In this document: positions 6,371 through 13,728 of the stretch, piece after piece
Layout of the letters: each line of letters begins with the position of its first letter
Position numbering within the stretch: position 1 is the first letter of the stretch
Assembly (NCBI RefSeq): GCF_000613305.1
Contig: NZ_BAIO01000026.1
Location: 1 to 13,728 of the forward strand
Length of the DNA: 13,728 nucleotides
Origin: Komagataeibacter kakiaceti JCM 25156
Lineage (GTDB): Bacteria > Pseudomonadota > Alphaproteobacteria > Acetobacterales > Acetobacteraceae
Direction: 5' to 3'
Translations under genes and position numbers: made by a program
Notes under the pieces: generated by a model
Told to the model about the DNA's origin: nothing
The model's input: only the letters and a program-made list of their open reading frames with translations
The model's database searches: none

Positions 6371-7313
6371 ATGTCTTCCCTGTTTCGCGTCCTTGTCGAT
6401 GATGTCGCCCCGGAAGGGGCCGGGTGCGTGCGCCTGCGTCTGGTCGCGCGACCGGGGCAGGCGGCGCTGCCAGCCTTTGAACCCGGCGCGCATGTCGATG
6501 TCATGACGCCATCCGGGCTGATCCGCCAGTATTCACTGTGCGGATCGGCGGATGAGCCGATGCCTATGAACTGTGCGTCAGGCGGGAGGCGAACTCCCGT
6601 GGGGGATCGGAATCATTGTGCGGGCAGGTCAGCAGGGGTATGGAACTGTCCATATCCGGCCCCCGTAATGCTTTTCCCCTGCCATCCGCGCGGCGGTACA
6701 TTCTTGTGGCGGGCGGGATTGGCGTGACCCCCCTGTTATCCATGATGCGGCGGCTGCAACGTAACAAGGCCGACTGGCAGCTTCATTATTACGCGCGTGA
6801 CCCGGAGCAGGCGCCGTTTGGCGATATGCTGCGGCAGGCTCCTTACCGCGACCATGTCCGGTTTTACCAGAGCCTGCGGCGGGAGGGATGTCCGCCCCCC
6901 CTGGGTGCGCCGTCTTCCGATACGGCGGTCATGCTGTGCGGGCCGGATGCTTCATGAACGCCGTTTTTTCCCATGCCGTTGCGGCGGCTGGTCGCCCGAA
7001 CAGATCCATACCGAATATTTCCGGCCCACGGAAACGACGCATGCCCTTTCGGATCAGGCATTCGAGGTTGTTCTGGCCCGATCGGGCCAGACCGTAAGCG
7101 TGCCAGCGGGACAGAGCATTGCATCCGCCTGCTGGCGGAGGGGGTGGATGTCGCCCTGTCGTGCGAACAGGGCATGTGCGGGGCCTGTGTCGTGCCGCTT
7201 CTGGCGGGGGAGGCGGATCATCGGGATATGTCCTGACGGAAGAAGAGCAGGGCGATCACATCGCCCTGTGCTGCTCACGCAGTCGGACGCCCTCACTGAC
7301 ACTGGACCTGTAG
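6371..7313 (+). pseudogene. PDR/VanB-family oxidoreductase (FMN, NAD, plant-type 2Fe-2S), five frameshifts as read
   Basis: Electron-transfer partner for the Rieske oxygenase. Segments in order, across three frames: MSSLFRVLVDD to RQYSLCGSADEP (flavin-binding R-x-Y-S, about 52-56); DAYELCVRRE, then ISGPRNAFPL and the NAD-binding ILVAGGIGVTPLLSMM (about 111-126), to VMLCGPDA; FMNAVFSHAVAA; GWSPEQIHTEYFRP to AGQSI; and the ferredoxin part SCEQGMCGACVVPLLAG (C266, C271, C274) then YVLTEEEQGDHIALCCSRS, stop 7311-7313. Frames change near 6559, 6950, 6988, 7120 and 7227. Each fits one missing base, and restoring all five gives 315 residues, the family norm. GGGAG precedes the ATG by eight bases; a GTG at 6353 overlapping the oxygenase stop is an alternative start. 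Every domain motif survives, which favours sequencing error, but five breaks in under 1 kb leaves real inactivation possible. Confidence 0.8.
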
Positions 7314-7321
7314 GGAAGGGA

Positions 7322-7388
7322 CAGGCAGGCGGGTCGGCCTGCCTGCCATGACCGTGCGCCCGGCCGATGTTCGGGAAGCCGGGCGCAC
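7322..7388. terminator. Two consecutive strong hairpins after the reductase gene
   Basis: Hairpin one: CAGGCAGGC (7322-7330) with GCCTGCCTG (7337-7345), loop GGGTCG. Hairpin two: GTGCGCCCGGC (7354-7364) with GCCGGGCGCAC (7378-7388), 11 perfect pairs and a 13-base loop. Neither is followed by a T tract, so they may end transcription inefficiently, act with Rho, or protect the oxygenase/reductase mRNA. Together they separate that unit from the receptor gene. Confidence 0.5.
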
Positions 7389-7461
7389 ATATATTCGCGC
7401 CTGAAAACACAGCCAGGGCGACCTGGGGGAGGTCAGGACTTTCATCAGGAAAAGGACTCAT

Positions 7462-7488
7462 TTGATATTGCAATTCACTATCAATTGC
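7462..7488. promoter_or_regulatory. Overlapping dyads in the TonB-receptor promoter, candidate Fur-type operator
   Basis: Two inverted repeats overlap: TTGATA (7462-7467) with TATCAA (7479-7484), and GCAATT (7470-7475) with AATTGC (7483-7488). The second spans 19 bp, the length of a Fur box, and sits in an AT-rich patch about 40-70 bp before the receptor start. Many siderophore-type receptors are Fur-repressed. Match to the classical Fur consensus is only partial (about 10 of 19), so the binder could be another regulator. Confidence 0.42.
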
Positions 7489-7528
7489 TAAATAAGCGAT
7501 CGGGAACTGTCACTATGTGAGCTTTGAA

Positions 7529-9794
7529 ATGAGTCTTCGTGCGCTTTGCCTGAGCACCATCTGCGCCTCCAGCCTGCTGGCTGGCGCCCGTGGTCCGGTG
7601 GTTTCCATCGCTTTCGCGGACGAGGTCAGTCCTGTGCAGCAGAAGGCGAAAACCGCTTCCGCCCCAAAGGCGCATCCCGCCGCCACCGCGAAAAACGACA
7701 CCGCCCCCCCGCAGGCGGATACAAGGGACGCGGATGCGGGCGGGCACGAGGATATTGTCGTCACCGCCGCGCGCGGGAACCGCATGTATGTCACCAGCGG
7801 TGGTGATCTGGGCGCGCTGGGTAACAAGAAGGGGCTGGACGTGCCCTTCAACATCCGCAGCTACAATTCCAGCCTGATCCTGAACCAGCAGTCACAGACA
7901 CTGGGCGATGTGCTTTTGAACGATCCCACCGTGCGCACGACGATGGGCTACGGCAATTACGCCCAGCTTTTCCAGATCCGTGGCTTCACGCTCTATGGGG
8001 ATGATGTCGCGATTGACGGGCTTTATGGCGTGACGCCACGACAGCTCGTATCCCCGCAGCTTTATGATTCGGTGCAGGTTCTCAATGGCGCCAGCGCCTT
8101 CCTCAACGGGGCGGCGCCCGGTGGCTCGGCCATTGGCGGCAATGTCAACCTGATCCCCAAACGGGCGGCCGCGAAGGATATCACGCGCATCACGGGCGAT
8201 TATACAAGTAGCGGGCAGGGCGGGGGCGCGTTTGACATAAGCCGTCGGTTCGGGAAGGACCATGCCTTCGGCTTCCGGTTCAACGCGGCTGGCATGGATG
8301 GTGAAACGCCGATCAAGGGCGAACGCATGATGACGTGGCGCTGGGCGCGGCGTTCGACTGGCACAATGACGATACGCGCATCAACATGAACATGAATTAC
8401 CAGAAACAGCAGGTTTTTGGCGGGCGCAGCGCGATCATCGTCTCCAGCCTGGCCGCGGGCATGCCTGCGCCAAGGGCGACCGCCCCTTCCGAAAACTGGG
8501 GGCAGCGCTGGGCCTATACGGATCTGGCCTATCTGTTCGGAACGCTGAACATTGAACATGATTTTGGCAGCCACATAACCGCCTACGGTAAATTCGGGGC
8601 CCAGAGCGGCAACGAAATGGGCAATTACGCCACCACCACGCTGACGAACTCCCATACCGGTGATGGCACGGTTGGCGCCATGGCCGATGCGTACAATGTC
8701 ATGAACCAGGCCACGCAGGCCGGTGTGCGCGCGCATGTCACGACCGGTCCCATCAAGCATGAGTTCAATGCGGGTGGATCGGCGATCTGGGAAGAATCGG
8801 ATTCCGCCTATGCCATGGCCCTCGTGCCGCAGGCAGGCAACATCTACCATCCCACGCAGTTCACGCCGGATGAAACTTTCAGGGGCGGCAGTCTGGGCAA
8901 CCCCGGGCGCGTGGCGTGGAACAAGCTCTACAGCCTGTTTCTGTCGGATACGATGACCTTCTGGCATGATCGCATCGCGCTGACCGGTGGCTTCCGTTAT
9001 CAGGATATCCTGTCCGATTCATTTGACTATGGCACAGGCAAACTGAACACGCATTACGATGCGGCGGCGTTTTCCCCGGTCATCGGGCTTGTCATTCATC
9101 CGATCAGCAATTTCTCCCTGTACTTCAACCGTATTCAGGGCCTGTCCGCCGGGCAGACCGTCGGGTCAACCTATGTCAACGCCGGGCAGGTCTTCGCCCC
9201 GTACCAGAGCACCCAGTATGAGGTCGGCGCAAAATATGACGTAGGCCGTTTCGCGGCAGGCGTTGCCTTTTTCCAGACCTCCATGCCGCAGGCGATGACC
9301 GAACCCTACGGCAATACCGGCAGATGCTGTACACCCAGGATGGCAGGCAGCGTAACCAGGGCATGGAACTGACATTCAACGGCGAGATCGTGCGTGGCCT
9401 GCGCTTCAATGGCGGGTTGACGCTGATCGACGCCAGGCAGATGCATACAACTGGCGGCACATATGACGGCAAGACCGTCATCGGCATCCCCAACTACACC
9501 ATCAACGGCAACCTTGAGTATGACGTACCGTTCATCAAGGGCCTGACACTGGTCGGGCGTGTCATCAGCACGGGCAAGCAGCAGTTCAACAACGCCAATA
9601 CGGCGCATCTGCCCGCGTGGTCACGCTTCGACCTTGGGGCGCGGTACACGTTCCTTGCCGCCCGGAAGCCGCTGACGGCGCGCTTTGAGGTGGATAACAT
9701 CGGCAACCAGCGTTACTGGGCCTCCGTCTACCAGAGTGATCTGGTCATGGGCGATCCCGAGACCTTCAAATTCTCCATCAGCGCCGATCTCTGA
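7529..9794 (+). CDS. TonB-dependent receptor, siderophore type (two frameshifts as read)
   Basis: Outer-membrane beta-barrel transporter powered by TonB/ExbBD. The start chosen is ATG 7529, giving a signal peptide (MSLRALCLSTICASSLLAGA, cleavage near A20 or AFA-DE at 30); a GTG at 7517 is possible and neither has a strong ribosome site. A Pro/Ala/Lys-rich linker leads to the TonB box EDIVVTA (74-80). The plug follows (about 100-215) with DVPFNIRSYNSSLI, LGDVLLNDPTVRTTMGYGNY, FQIRGFTLYGDDVAIDGLYG and GGSAIGGNVNLIPKRA, typical of siderophore receptors. The barrel runs to FKFSISADL. Frames break near 8333 (MM / VALGAAFDWHND) and near 9320 (YGNTG / QMLYTQDGRQRNQG), each one missing base. Restored length is 755 residues, normal. 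The ligand is unknown: a siderophore by family, or a substrate of the adjacent oxygenase by context. Confidence 0.88.
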
Positions 9795-9811
9795 TCCCGC
9801 GGCGCTGCCTG

Positions 9812-9829
9812 AAGCTTACGGTGAAGCTT
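9812..9829. terminator. Small AAGCTT hairpin between convergent genes
   Basis: AAGCTT at 9812-9817 and 9824-9829 can pair across ACGGTG in the 41-base gap between the receptor stop (9794) and the convergent CBS gene stop (9836). On the plus strand it is followed by TTCC only. A weak shared terminator is possible; a chance repeat is also possible. Confidence 0.3.
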
Positions 9830-9835
9830 TTCCGG

Positions 9836-10336
9836 TTACGCATCTTTTTTCCCGCAATAGGCAGGGGGCGTGCTTTCCTGTGACTGGACGGCGGCATGGT
9901 CGCTGCCCGTCACGTAGTCCTGTAGTTCGGCGGCTTCCTGTTCCGCATTTTCCGCGCGGAGCTTGACAATATCCCCGATGCTGACCAGCCCGGCCAGTTT
10001 CCCGTCTTCCAGAACCGGCATGTGCCGGCTGCGGGAATAGGTCATGCGGCAGGCAATATCATAGATACTGTCATCCGGCGTGGCGGTGGGAACATCCGTG
10101 CGCATGATGTCCCTCGCACGCAGGGCGGAAATGTCCGGCCCGCGTTGCGACAGTGCGTTGACGATCATCTTTTCCGATACAAGGCCGACCATCCCGCCAT
10201 CCGGCCCGACAACGGGCGCGCCGCCAATATTGTGCCGCGCCAGTATGTCGGCCACGGCGGGGATCGGGTCATCTTCCCGCACGGTAATGACCGTATGGCC
10301 CTTGCGGGCAAGGATATGAAAAACACGGGAGGACAT
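9836..10336 (-). CDS. Two-CBS-domain protein
   Basis: Intact 166-residue soluble protein made almost entirely of a CBS pair. CBS1 is about residues 5-65 (GHTVITVREDDPIPAVADIL, HNIGGAPVVGPDGGMVGLVS). CBS2 is about 75-132 (RARDIMRTDVPTATPDDSIY, SRHMPVLEDGKLAGLVSIGD). CBS pairs bind adenine nucleotides or related ligands and sense energy or redox state. The roughly 30-residue tail (AEQEAAELQDYVTGS onward) is polar with no known domain. The ATG at 10336 has AGGGA seven bases before it; a longer upstream frame lacks such a site. It starts 52 bases after the nuoN stop on the same strand with no obvious terminator between, so it may be transcribed with the complex I genes. Its target is unknown; a link to respiratory energy state is only suggested by position. 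Confidence 0.85.
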   Translation of the reverse strand: MSSRVFHILARKGHTVITVREDDPIPAVADILARHNIGGAPVVGPDGGMVGLVSEKMIVNALSQRGPDISALRARDIMRTDVPTATPDDSIYDIACRMTYSRSRHMPVLEDGKLAGLVSIGDIVKLRAENAEQEAAELQDYVTGSDHAAVQSQESTPPAYCGKKDA

Positions 10337-10388
10337 GGGAAATCCCTTTTCCTGTTTTCGTGTGGCGGCTCCGTCTTCCTCCTTATAT

Positions 10389-11815
10389 TTATTCCGTGGG
10401 CAGGATACTGCCACCGGGGGAGACGGGAAGAAGCGGCTGGATGATGCGGGCGGGGAAAAGCCCCCCGATCACCACGATCATGCTCAGAACGATGATCAGC
10501 GCGGTCAGTTCCGGTTGCATGCGCCTGTCCATGGTCAGGGGGGACAAAGTGGCCGTACCCATCATGACCCGGATGATGTTCAGGTAATAATAAAGCCCGA
10601 TGATGCTTCCGATCACGAGAACGCAAAGCAGCAGGTCGCGCTGGTGTTCAACACCGGTCGCCGCGATCTGGAACTTTGCAAGAAAACCGATGCCCGGCGG
10701 AATGCCCGCAAGCGAGAGCAGCATGAGCGACATGGCCGTGGCCAGAAACGGGCGGCGGGAGAACAGTCCCTTCCATTCCGCAATCACCGTCCCGCCGGGG
10801 TCCGCCGGGACTGCTGATGCACTCATGATGGCGAAGACACCAAGCGTGCTGACCGTATAGGCAAGCAGATAGACCGTGATGGCGCCCGCTTGCAGGGAGC
10901 CGGGGCAGAAGAAGGCGATGAGAAGATAGCCCACATGCGCGATTGACGAACAGGCCATGAGGCGCATGAGGCTGGTCTGGCGCAGCGCCAGCAGGTTGCC
11001 ACCAAGAATGGTCAGGATAATAACGGCGTACAGCACCCCGTTGAGGGTGGGGGTTACAGGCCCCGCCCCGAAATACCGCACGAATACGGAAAACATCGCG
11101 ATTTTCGAGACAACGGCAATGAAGGCCGCCACGGGAACCGGCGCTCCTTCCATCACGTCCGGCAGCCACATATGGAACGGCACCGCCGAAAGCTTGAAGA
11201 ACATGCCGGCAAGGATCATGACCGTCGCCGCCATCGCCATGGCGGGGGGCGTGCCCGCAACCGGGGCGGGGAGCACAAATCGCAGCGACCCCGTGGTGGC
11301 ATAGGCCAGACCCATGCCAAAAAGCAGGACGGCCGAAGACAGGCCCGAGAGGATGAGATATTTCATCGCCGCTTCACAGGCCGGCATGATCTGATGACGG
11401 CGGAAGGCCAGCAGCCCCGGAAGGGACATGCCCACGATTTCCAGCCCCAGGAAAAAAGGAATGTCGTTCGCGCTGAACACCATGGCCGTCGCGCCAAGCG
11501 TGGCCAGTACCAGCAGCAGGGTATATTCCCCTCCCGCCACGTCACGCCATGACATGAGCAGGATACACAGCGCGGAAAACAGGACCAGCAGGGCCGTGCA
11601 GGCTGTCCAGCGGTCCTGAATGAACAGTCCCGTCCCGTCAGGGGGGGATGCGCCGACATGGTATGCCACCGTGGCGAGGGCCGCCAGTAACGTGACAAGC
11701 CCGAGCGCAGGGCCGCGCGCCGCCGCGCGTCGCCACGCCATGTCCGCCAGCATGAGCATGATCCCGCCGAAAGCACGGGCAGGGGGAGGGGAAGGAACAG
11801 GTCATGCACGATCAT
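10389..11815 (-). CDS. nuoN: NADH-quinone oxidoreductase subunit N (one frameshift as read)
   Basis: Membrane antiporter-like subunit of respiratory complex I that takes part in proton pumping. From ATG 11815 (MIVHDLFLPLPLPVLSAG) the frame breaks near 11764; one added base continues IMLMLADMAWRRAAARG to TAA at 10389-10391, giving 475 residues, the usual NuoN size. The protein is hydrophobic throughout, with about a dozen or more membrane segments. Family motifs are the membrane glutamate in FFLGLEIVGMSLPGLLAFRR, the lysine in MFFKLSAVPFHMWLPDVMEG, and ACSSIAHVGYLLIAFF. The ATG overlaps the nuoM stop as ATGA, supporting this start over the internal methionine after the break and indicating translational coupling. 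Operon order nuoL-nuoM-nuoN. Frame break most likely a sequence error, since the gene is otherwise fully conserved. Confidence 0.92.
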
Positions 11816-13298
11816 GGCGCACCCGCCGCGCGACCGGTCGCCGCCATAACGGACAGGGGGGAGGGGGCGGAAAACGTCATGAAGGGTTGCGGGTAAAGGC
11901 CAAGCCCGACCACAAGGGCCATGATACAGCCAAACACCGCCATCTGCCGCGCGGCAAGATCCGGTACAGGCGGCAGGCTGGCCCGTGGCGCGGCCAGGAA
12001 GATGCGATTGACCATCCGCAACGCGTAAATGGCGGCCAGAACCAGCCCGGTGGAGGCCAGCACCGCAATCGGGGGGCTGACATGCCACATGGCGAGCAGG
12101 ACAAGGAATTCACCGGCGAAATTCCCCAGCCCCGGCATGCCCAGCGTGGTGACCGCGAAAAAAAAGCCCCGTGCCGGACAGGCGCGGCATGGCCCCCCAC
12201 AGCCCGCCAATGCGGTGCATGTCGCGCGTGTGCAGGCGGTCCTGAATGGCACCGGCGATCAGGAAAAGCGCGCCCGTACTCAGGCCATGCGCCAGCATCT
12301 GCAGGATCGCGCCCTGCATGCCCATGGGCACGCCGCCAAAGATGCCCGACAGCACAAAACCCATATGGCTTATGCTGCCATAGGCGATCAGGCGTTTGAC
12401 ATCATCCTGCGCGCACGACAGCCACGCGCCATACAGGATCCCGGCCACGCCAAGCCCCATGGCCACCGGGGCGAAACGGGTGGCCGCATCGGGAAAGAGC
12501 ATGACATTGAACCGGATCATGCCATAGCCGCCGGTCTTGAGCAGGATGCCCGCCAACAGCACGCTTGCCGCCGTGGGGGCCTGCGTATGGGCGTCGGGCA
12601 ACCAGACATGCACCGGCACGACCGGAAGCTTGACGGCGAATGCGCTGAAGAACCCCAGCATGAGCAGCATGGACAGAGCGGGGGACAGCGGTGTCGTGGC
12701 CAGTGTGAAATAGTCGAATGTCAGCACCCCGCTCGCGCGGTAATGCGCCATGACAAGACCGAGGATGGACAGCAGCATGAGCAGCCCGCCACCCTGCGTG
12801 AACAGGAAGAATTTCATGGCGGCGCGCTGCCTGTCCTCATGCCCCCATGCGGCGATCAGGATGTACATCGGCACCAGCATCAGTTCCCACAGGAAAAAGA
12901 ATACGAACAGGTCGGTCGCAAGGAATGTTCCGATAATACCCGCAAGGCAGCGAGCAGCAGAAAGTGGAACGCCCCCGCATTGCCCGTGACCCGACGTGTC
13001 GCAAGGAACACGCAGGCAAGGCCCAGGACAAGGGAGAGCCAGATAAGGGAAAGCGAAAGCCCGTCCATGTCCAGCCGGATGGCAATGCCCAGCGCCGGAA
13101 TCCAGGGCATGGAAAAATGCGCCCGCCATGGTCCCGCATGGGCGGGGTGGGTAAGGGTCGTGACAAGCAGCAGCCCCGTTTCCAGCACAAGGGTCAGGAG
13201 TGCTATCCACCATGCGGCCTGCGGGCGGGAGCGCCCGGCCAGCCAGGCCACGCCTCCCCCCGCAATGGGCAGCAGCACAAGCGCGGGAAGCGGTTCAT
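11812..13298 (-). CDS. nuoM: NADH-quinone oxidoreductase subunit M (three frameshifts as read)
   Basis: Proton-pumping antiporter-like membrane subunit of complex I. ATG at 13298 overlaps the nuoL stop (ATGA). Breaks: near 13282 (one base missing, MNRFP to LVLLPIAGGGVAWLAG), near 12944 (one missing, HFLLLAAL to AGIIGTFLATDL) and in a run of eight T (minus strand; A8 at 12158-12165) where one extra T separates SGTGLFF from AVTTLGMPGLGNFAGEF. Correcting all three gives 495 residues, normal for NuoM. Conserved residues, restored numbering: the membrane glutamate in FFLWELMLVPMYILIAAWG (E139, equivalent to E. coli E144) and the lysine in SAFAVKLPVVPVHVWLPDAH (K224, equivalent to K234). AYGSISHMGFVLSGIF and MLAHGLSTGALFLIAG are also family signatures. 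The stop overlaps the nuoN start. Confidence 0.92.
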
Positions 13299-13728
13299 GA
13301 CAGCCTCACCACTGCAAACGCCGCGCACAGCCCGCCCGCGATCCACGCCGCGTACCAGCGCACGCGGCCATCCTGCATCCATGCCAGAAAGTGACTGCCT
13401 TCCCGCATCATCATGACCGTTCGCGCGGCCACCATGTCGAGCAGGTCTTTTCTGATCCGGGCAAGCTTGGCGCTGGTGTCGCGGGTCAGCCTGCCCGTTT
13501 CCGTAACGGCATGGTCGGGCACATCGAGCCGCGCAAGCCAGACCAGCAGGCGCAGCGGCTGCACGAAAACCCGGTCATACAGCGCATCCATGCCCCGGCT
13601 GTTCCGGGCGAGGCGGATGATGTCGCCCTGCCCCGGGACTTCGCGCATGATGGGGCGGGCGCGCCCCCACAGCACCCACGCCACCCCAAGGCCGCCGAGG
13701 GGAACGATCACCCCGGCCAGCACAAGCC
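13295..13728 (-). CDS. nuoL: NADH-quinone oxidoreductase subunit L, C-terminal part
   Basis: The frame enters from the right edge and stops at TGA 13297-13295, overlapping the nuoM ATG. About 144 residues are visible, intact. They contain a membrane segment (VIVPLGGLGVAWVLWGRARP), the YDRVFVQPLRLLVWLARLD stretch matching the end of NuoL (E. coli has YDKVFVKPFL), a long amphipathic region rich in Arg/Asp (TRDTSAKLARIRKDLLDMVA), and a final membrane segment RWYAAWIAGGLCAAFAVVRL. In NuoL this end forms the lateral helix and last transmembrane helix that brace the pump subunits. First of the three complex I genes seen here; the rest of the operon is presumably beyond the edge. Confidence 0.9.
   Translation of the reverse strand, partial: LVLAGVIVPLGGLGVAWVLWGRARPIMREVPGQGDIIRLARNSRGMDALYDRVFVQPLRLLVWLARLDVPDHAVTETGRLTRDTSAKLARIRKDLLDMVAARTVMMMREGSHFLAWMQDGRVRWYAAWIAGGLCAAFAVVRLS

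Noticed and set aside
8742..8749. GACCGGTC in the receptor gene (also at 11832-11839 in nuoM)
   Set aside because: The 8-base core lies inside coding sequence and lacks the TAGAC/GTCTA arms seen at the regulatory copies. Chance occurrence is expected in GC-rich DNA.
12029..13300. A 423-codon plus-strand open frame opposite nuoM that is uninterrupted where nuoM is broken
   Set aside because: nuoM motifs and membrane segments are unmistakable on the minus strand. The opposite frame is low in hydrophobic residues and full of His/Gln/Arg. Its continuity through the indels is chance from scarce stop codons.
1..13728. Search for CRISPR arrays, tRNA/rRNA genes, insertion sequences, phage genes or toxin-antitoxin pairs
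   Set aside because: No regularly spaced repeats, no cloverleaf or rRNA sequence, and no transposase, integrase, capsid or toxin-like proteins were seen on either strand.

Overview
The window is GC-rich DNA with tightly packed genes and conserved alphaproteobacterial protein families. The gene content and a hairpin-bearing intergenic element of a kind I associate with acetic acid bacteria suggest a Komagataeibacter/Gluconacetobacter-like organism. That placement is inference; no rRNA or other phylogenetic marker is present. I see no tRNA, rRNA, CRISPR array, insertion sequence or integrase.

Layout: (1) 1-295, plus strand: the end of ssuD (alkanesulfonate monooxygenase). It is followed by a hairpin/terminator element, an empty intergenic stretch and a 51-residue charged small protein (643-798). 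(2) 924-4200, minus strand: an aldehyde-handling unit. A NemR-like TetR regulator is followed by a YqhD-type NADPH aldehyde reductase and a Sad/YneI-type aldehyde dehydrogenase. The same operator-like sequence (core GACCGGTC with TAGAC/GTCTA arms) lies upstream of both the regulator and the reductase. (3) 4277-9794: a minus-strand LysR regulator divergent from a plus-strand Rieske oxygenase, then a VanB-type flavin/2Fe-2S reductase and a TonB-dependent receptor with overlapping dyads in its promoter. This reads as an oxygenase, its electron donor and an outer-membrane uptake channel. (4) 9836-13728, minus strand: the distal end of a complex I operon (nuoL end, nuoM, nuoN, joined by ATGA overlaps) followed by a two-CBS-domain protein.

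A striking property of the sequence as read is 13 single-base frame breaks between about 4.0 and 13.3 kb. They fall in the TetR gene (1), the Rieske gene (1), the reductase (5), the TonB receptor (2), nuoN (1) and nuoM (3). Twelve are missing bases and one is an extra T in a T8 run. Family motifs continue across every break and the restored lengths are normal for the families, and restoring the frames leaves no stop codon inside any gene. I therefore favour sequence or assembly error over gene decay, with least certainty for the reductase. The genes in 643-3522, the LysR gene, the CBS gene and the nuoL fragment are intact.

The most interesting biology is the proposed electrophile-responsive aldehyde regulon: a NemR-like sensor that keeps the redox cysteine and lysine, with both reductive and oxidative aldehyde enzymes. 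Second is the LysR/Rieske/VanB/TonB-receptor module, whose substrate is unknown.
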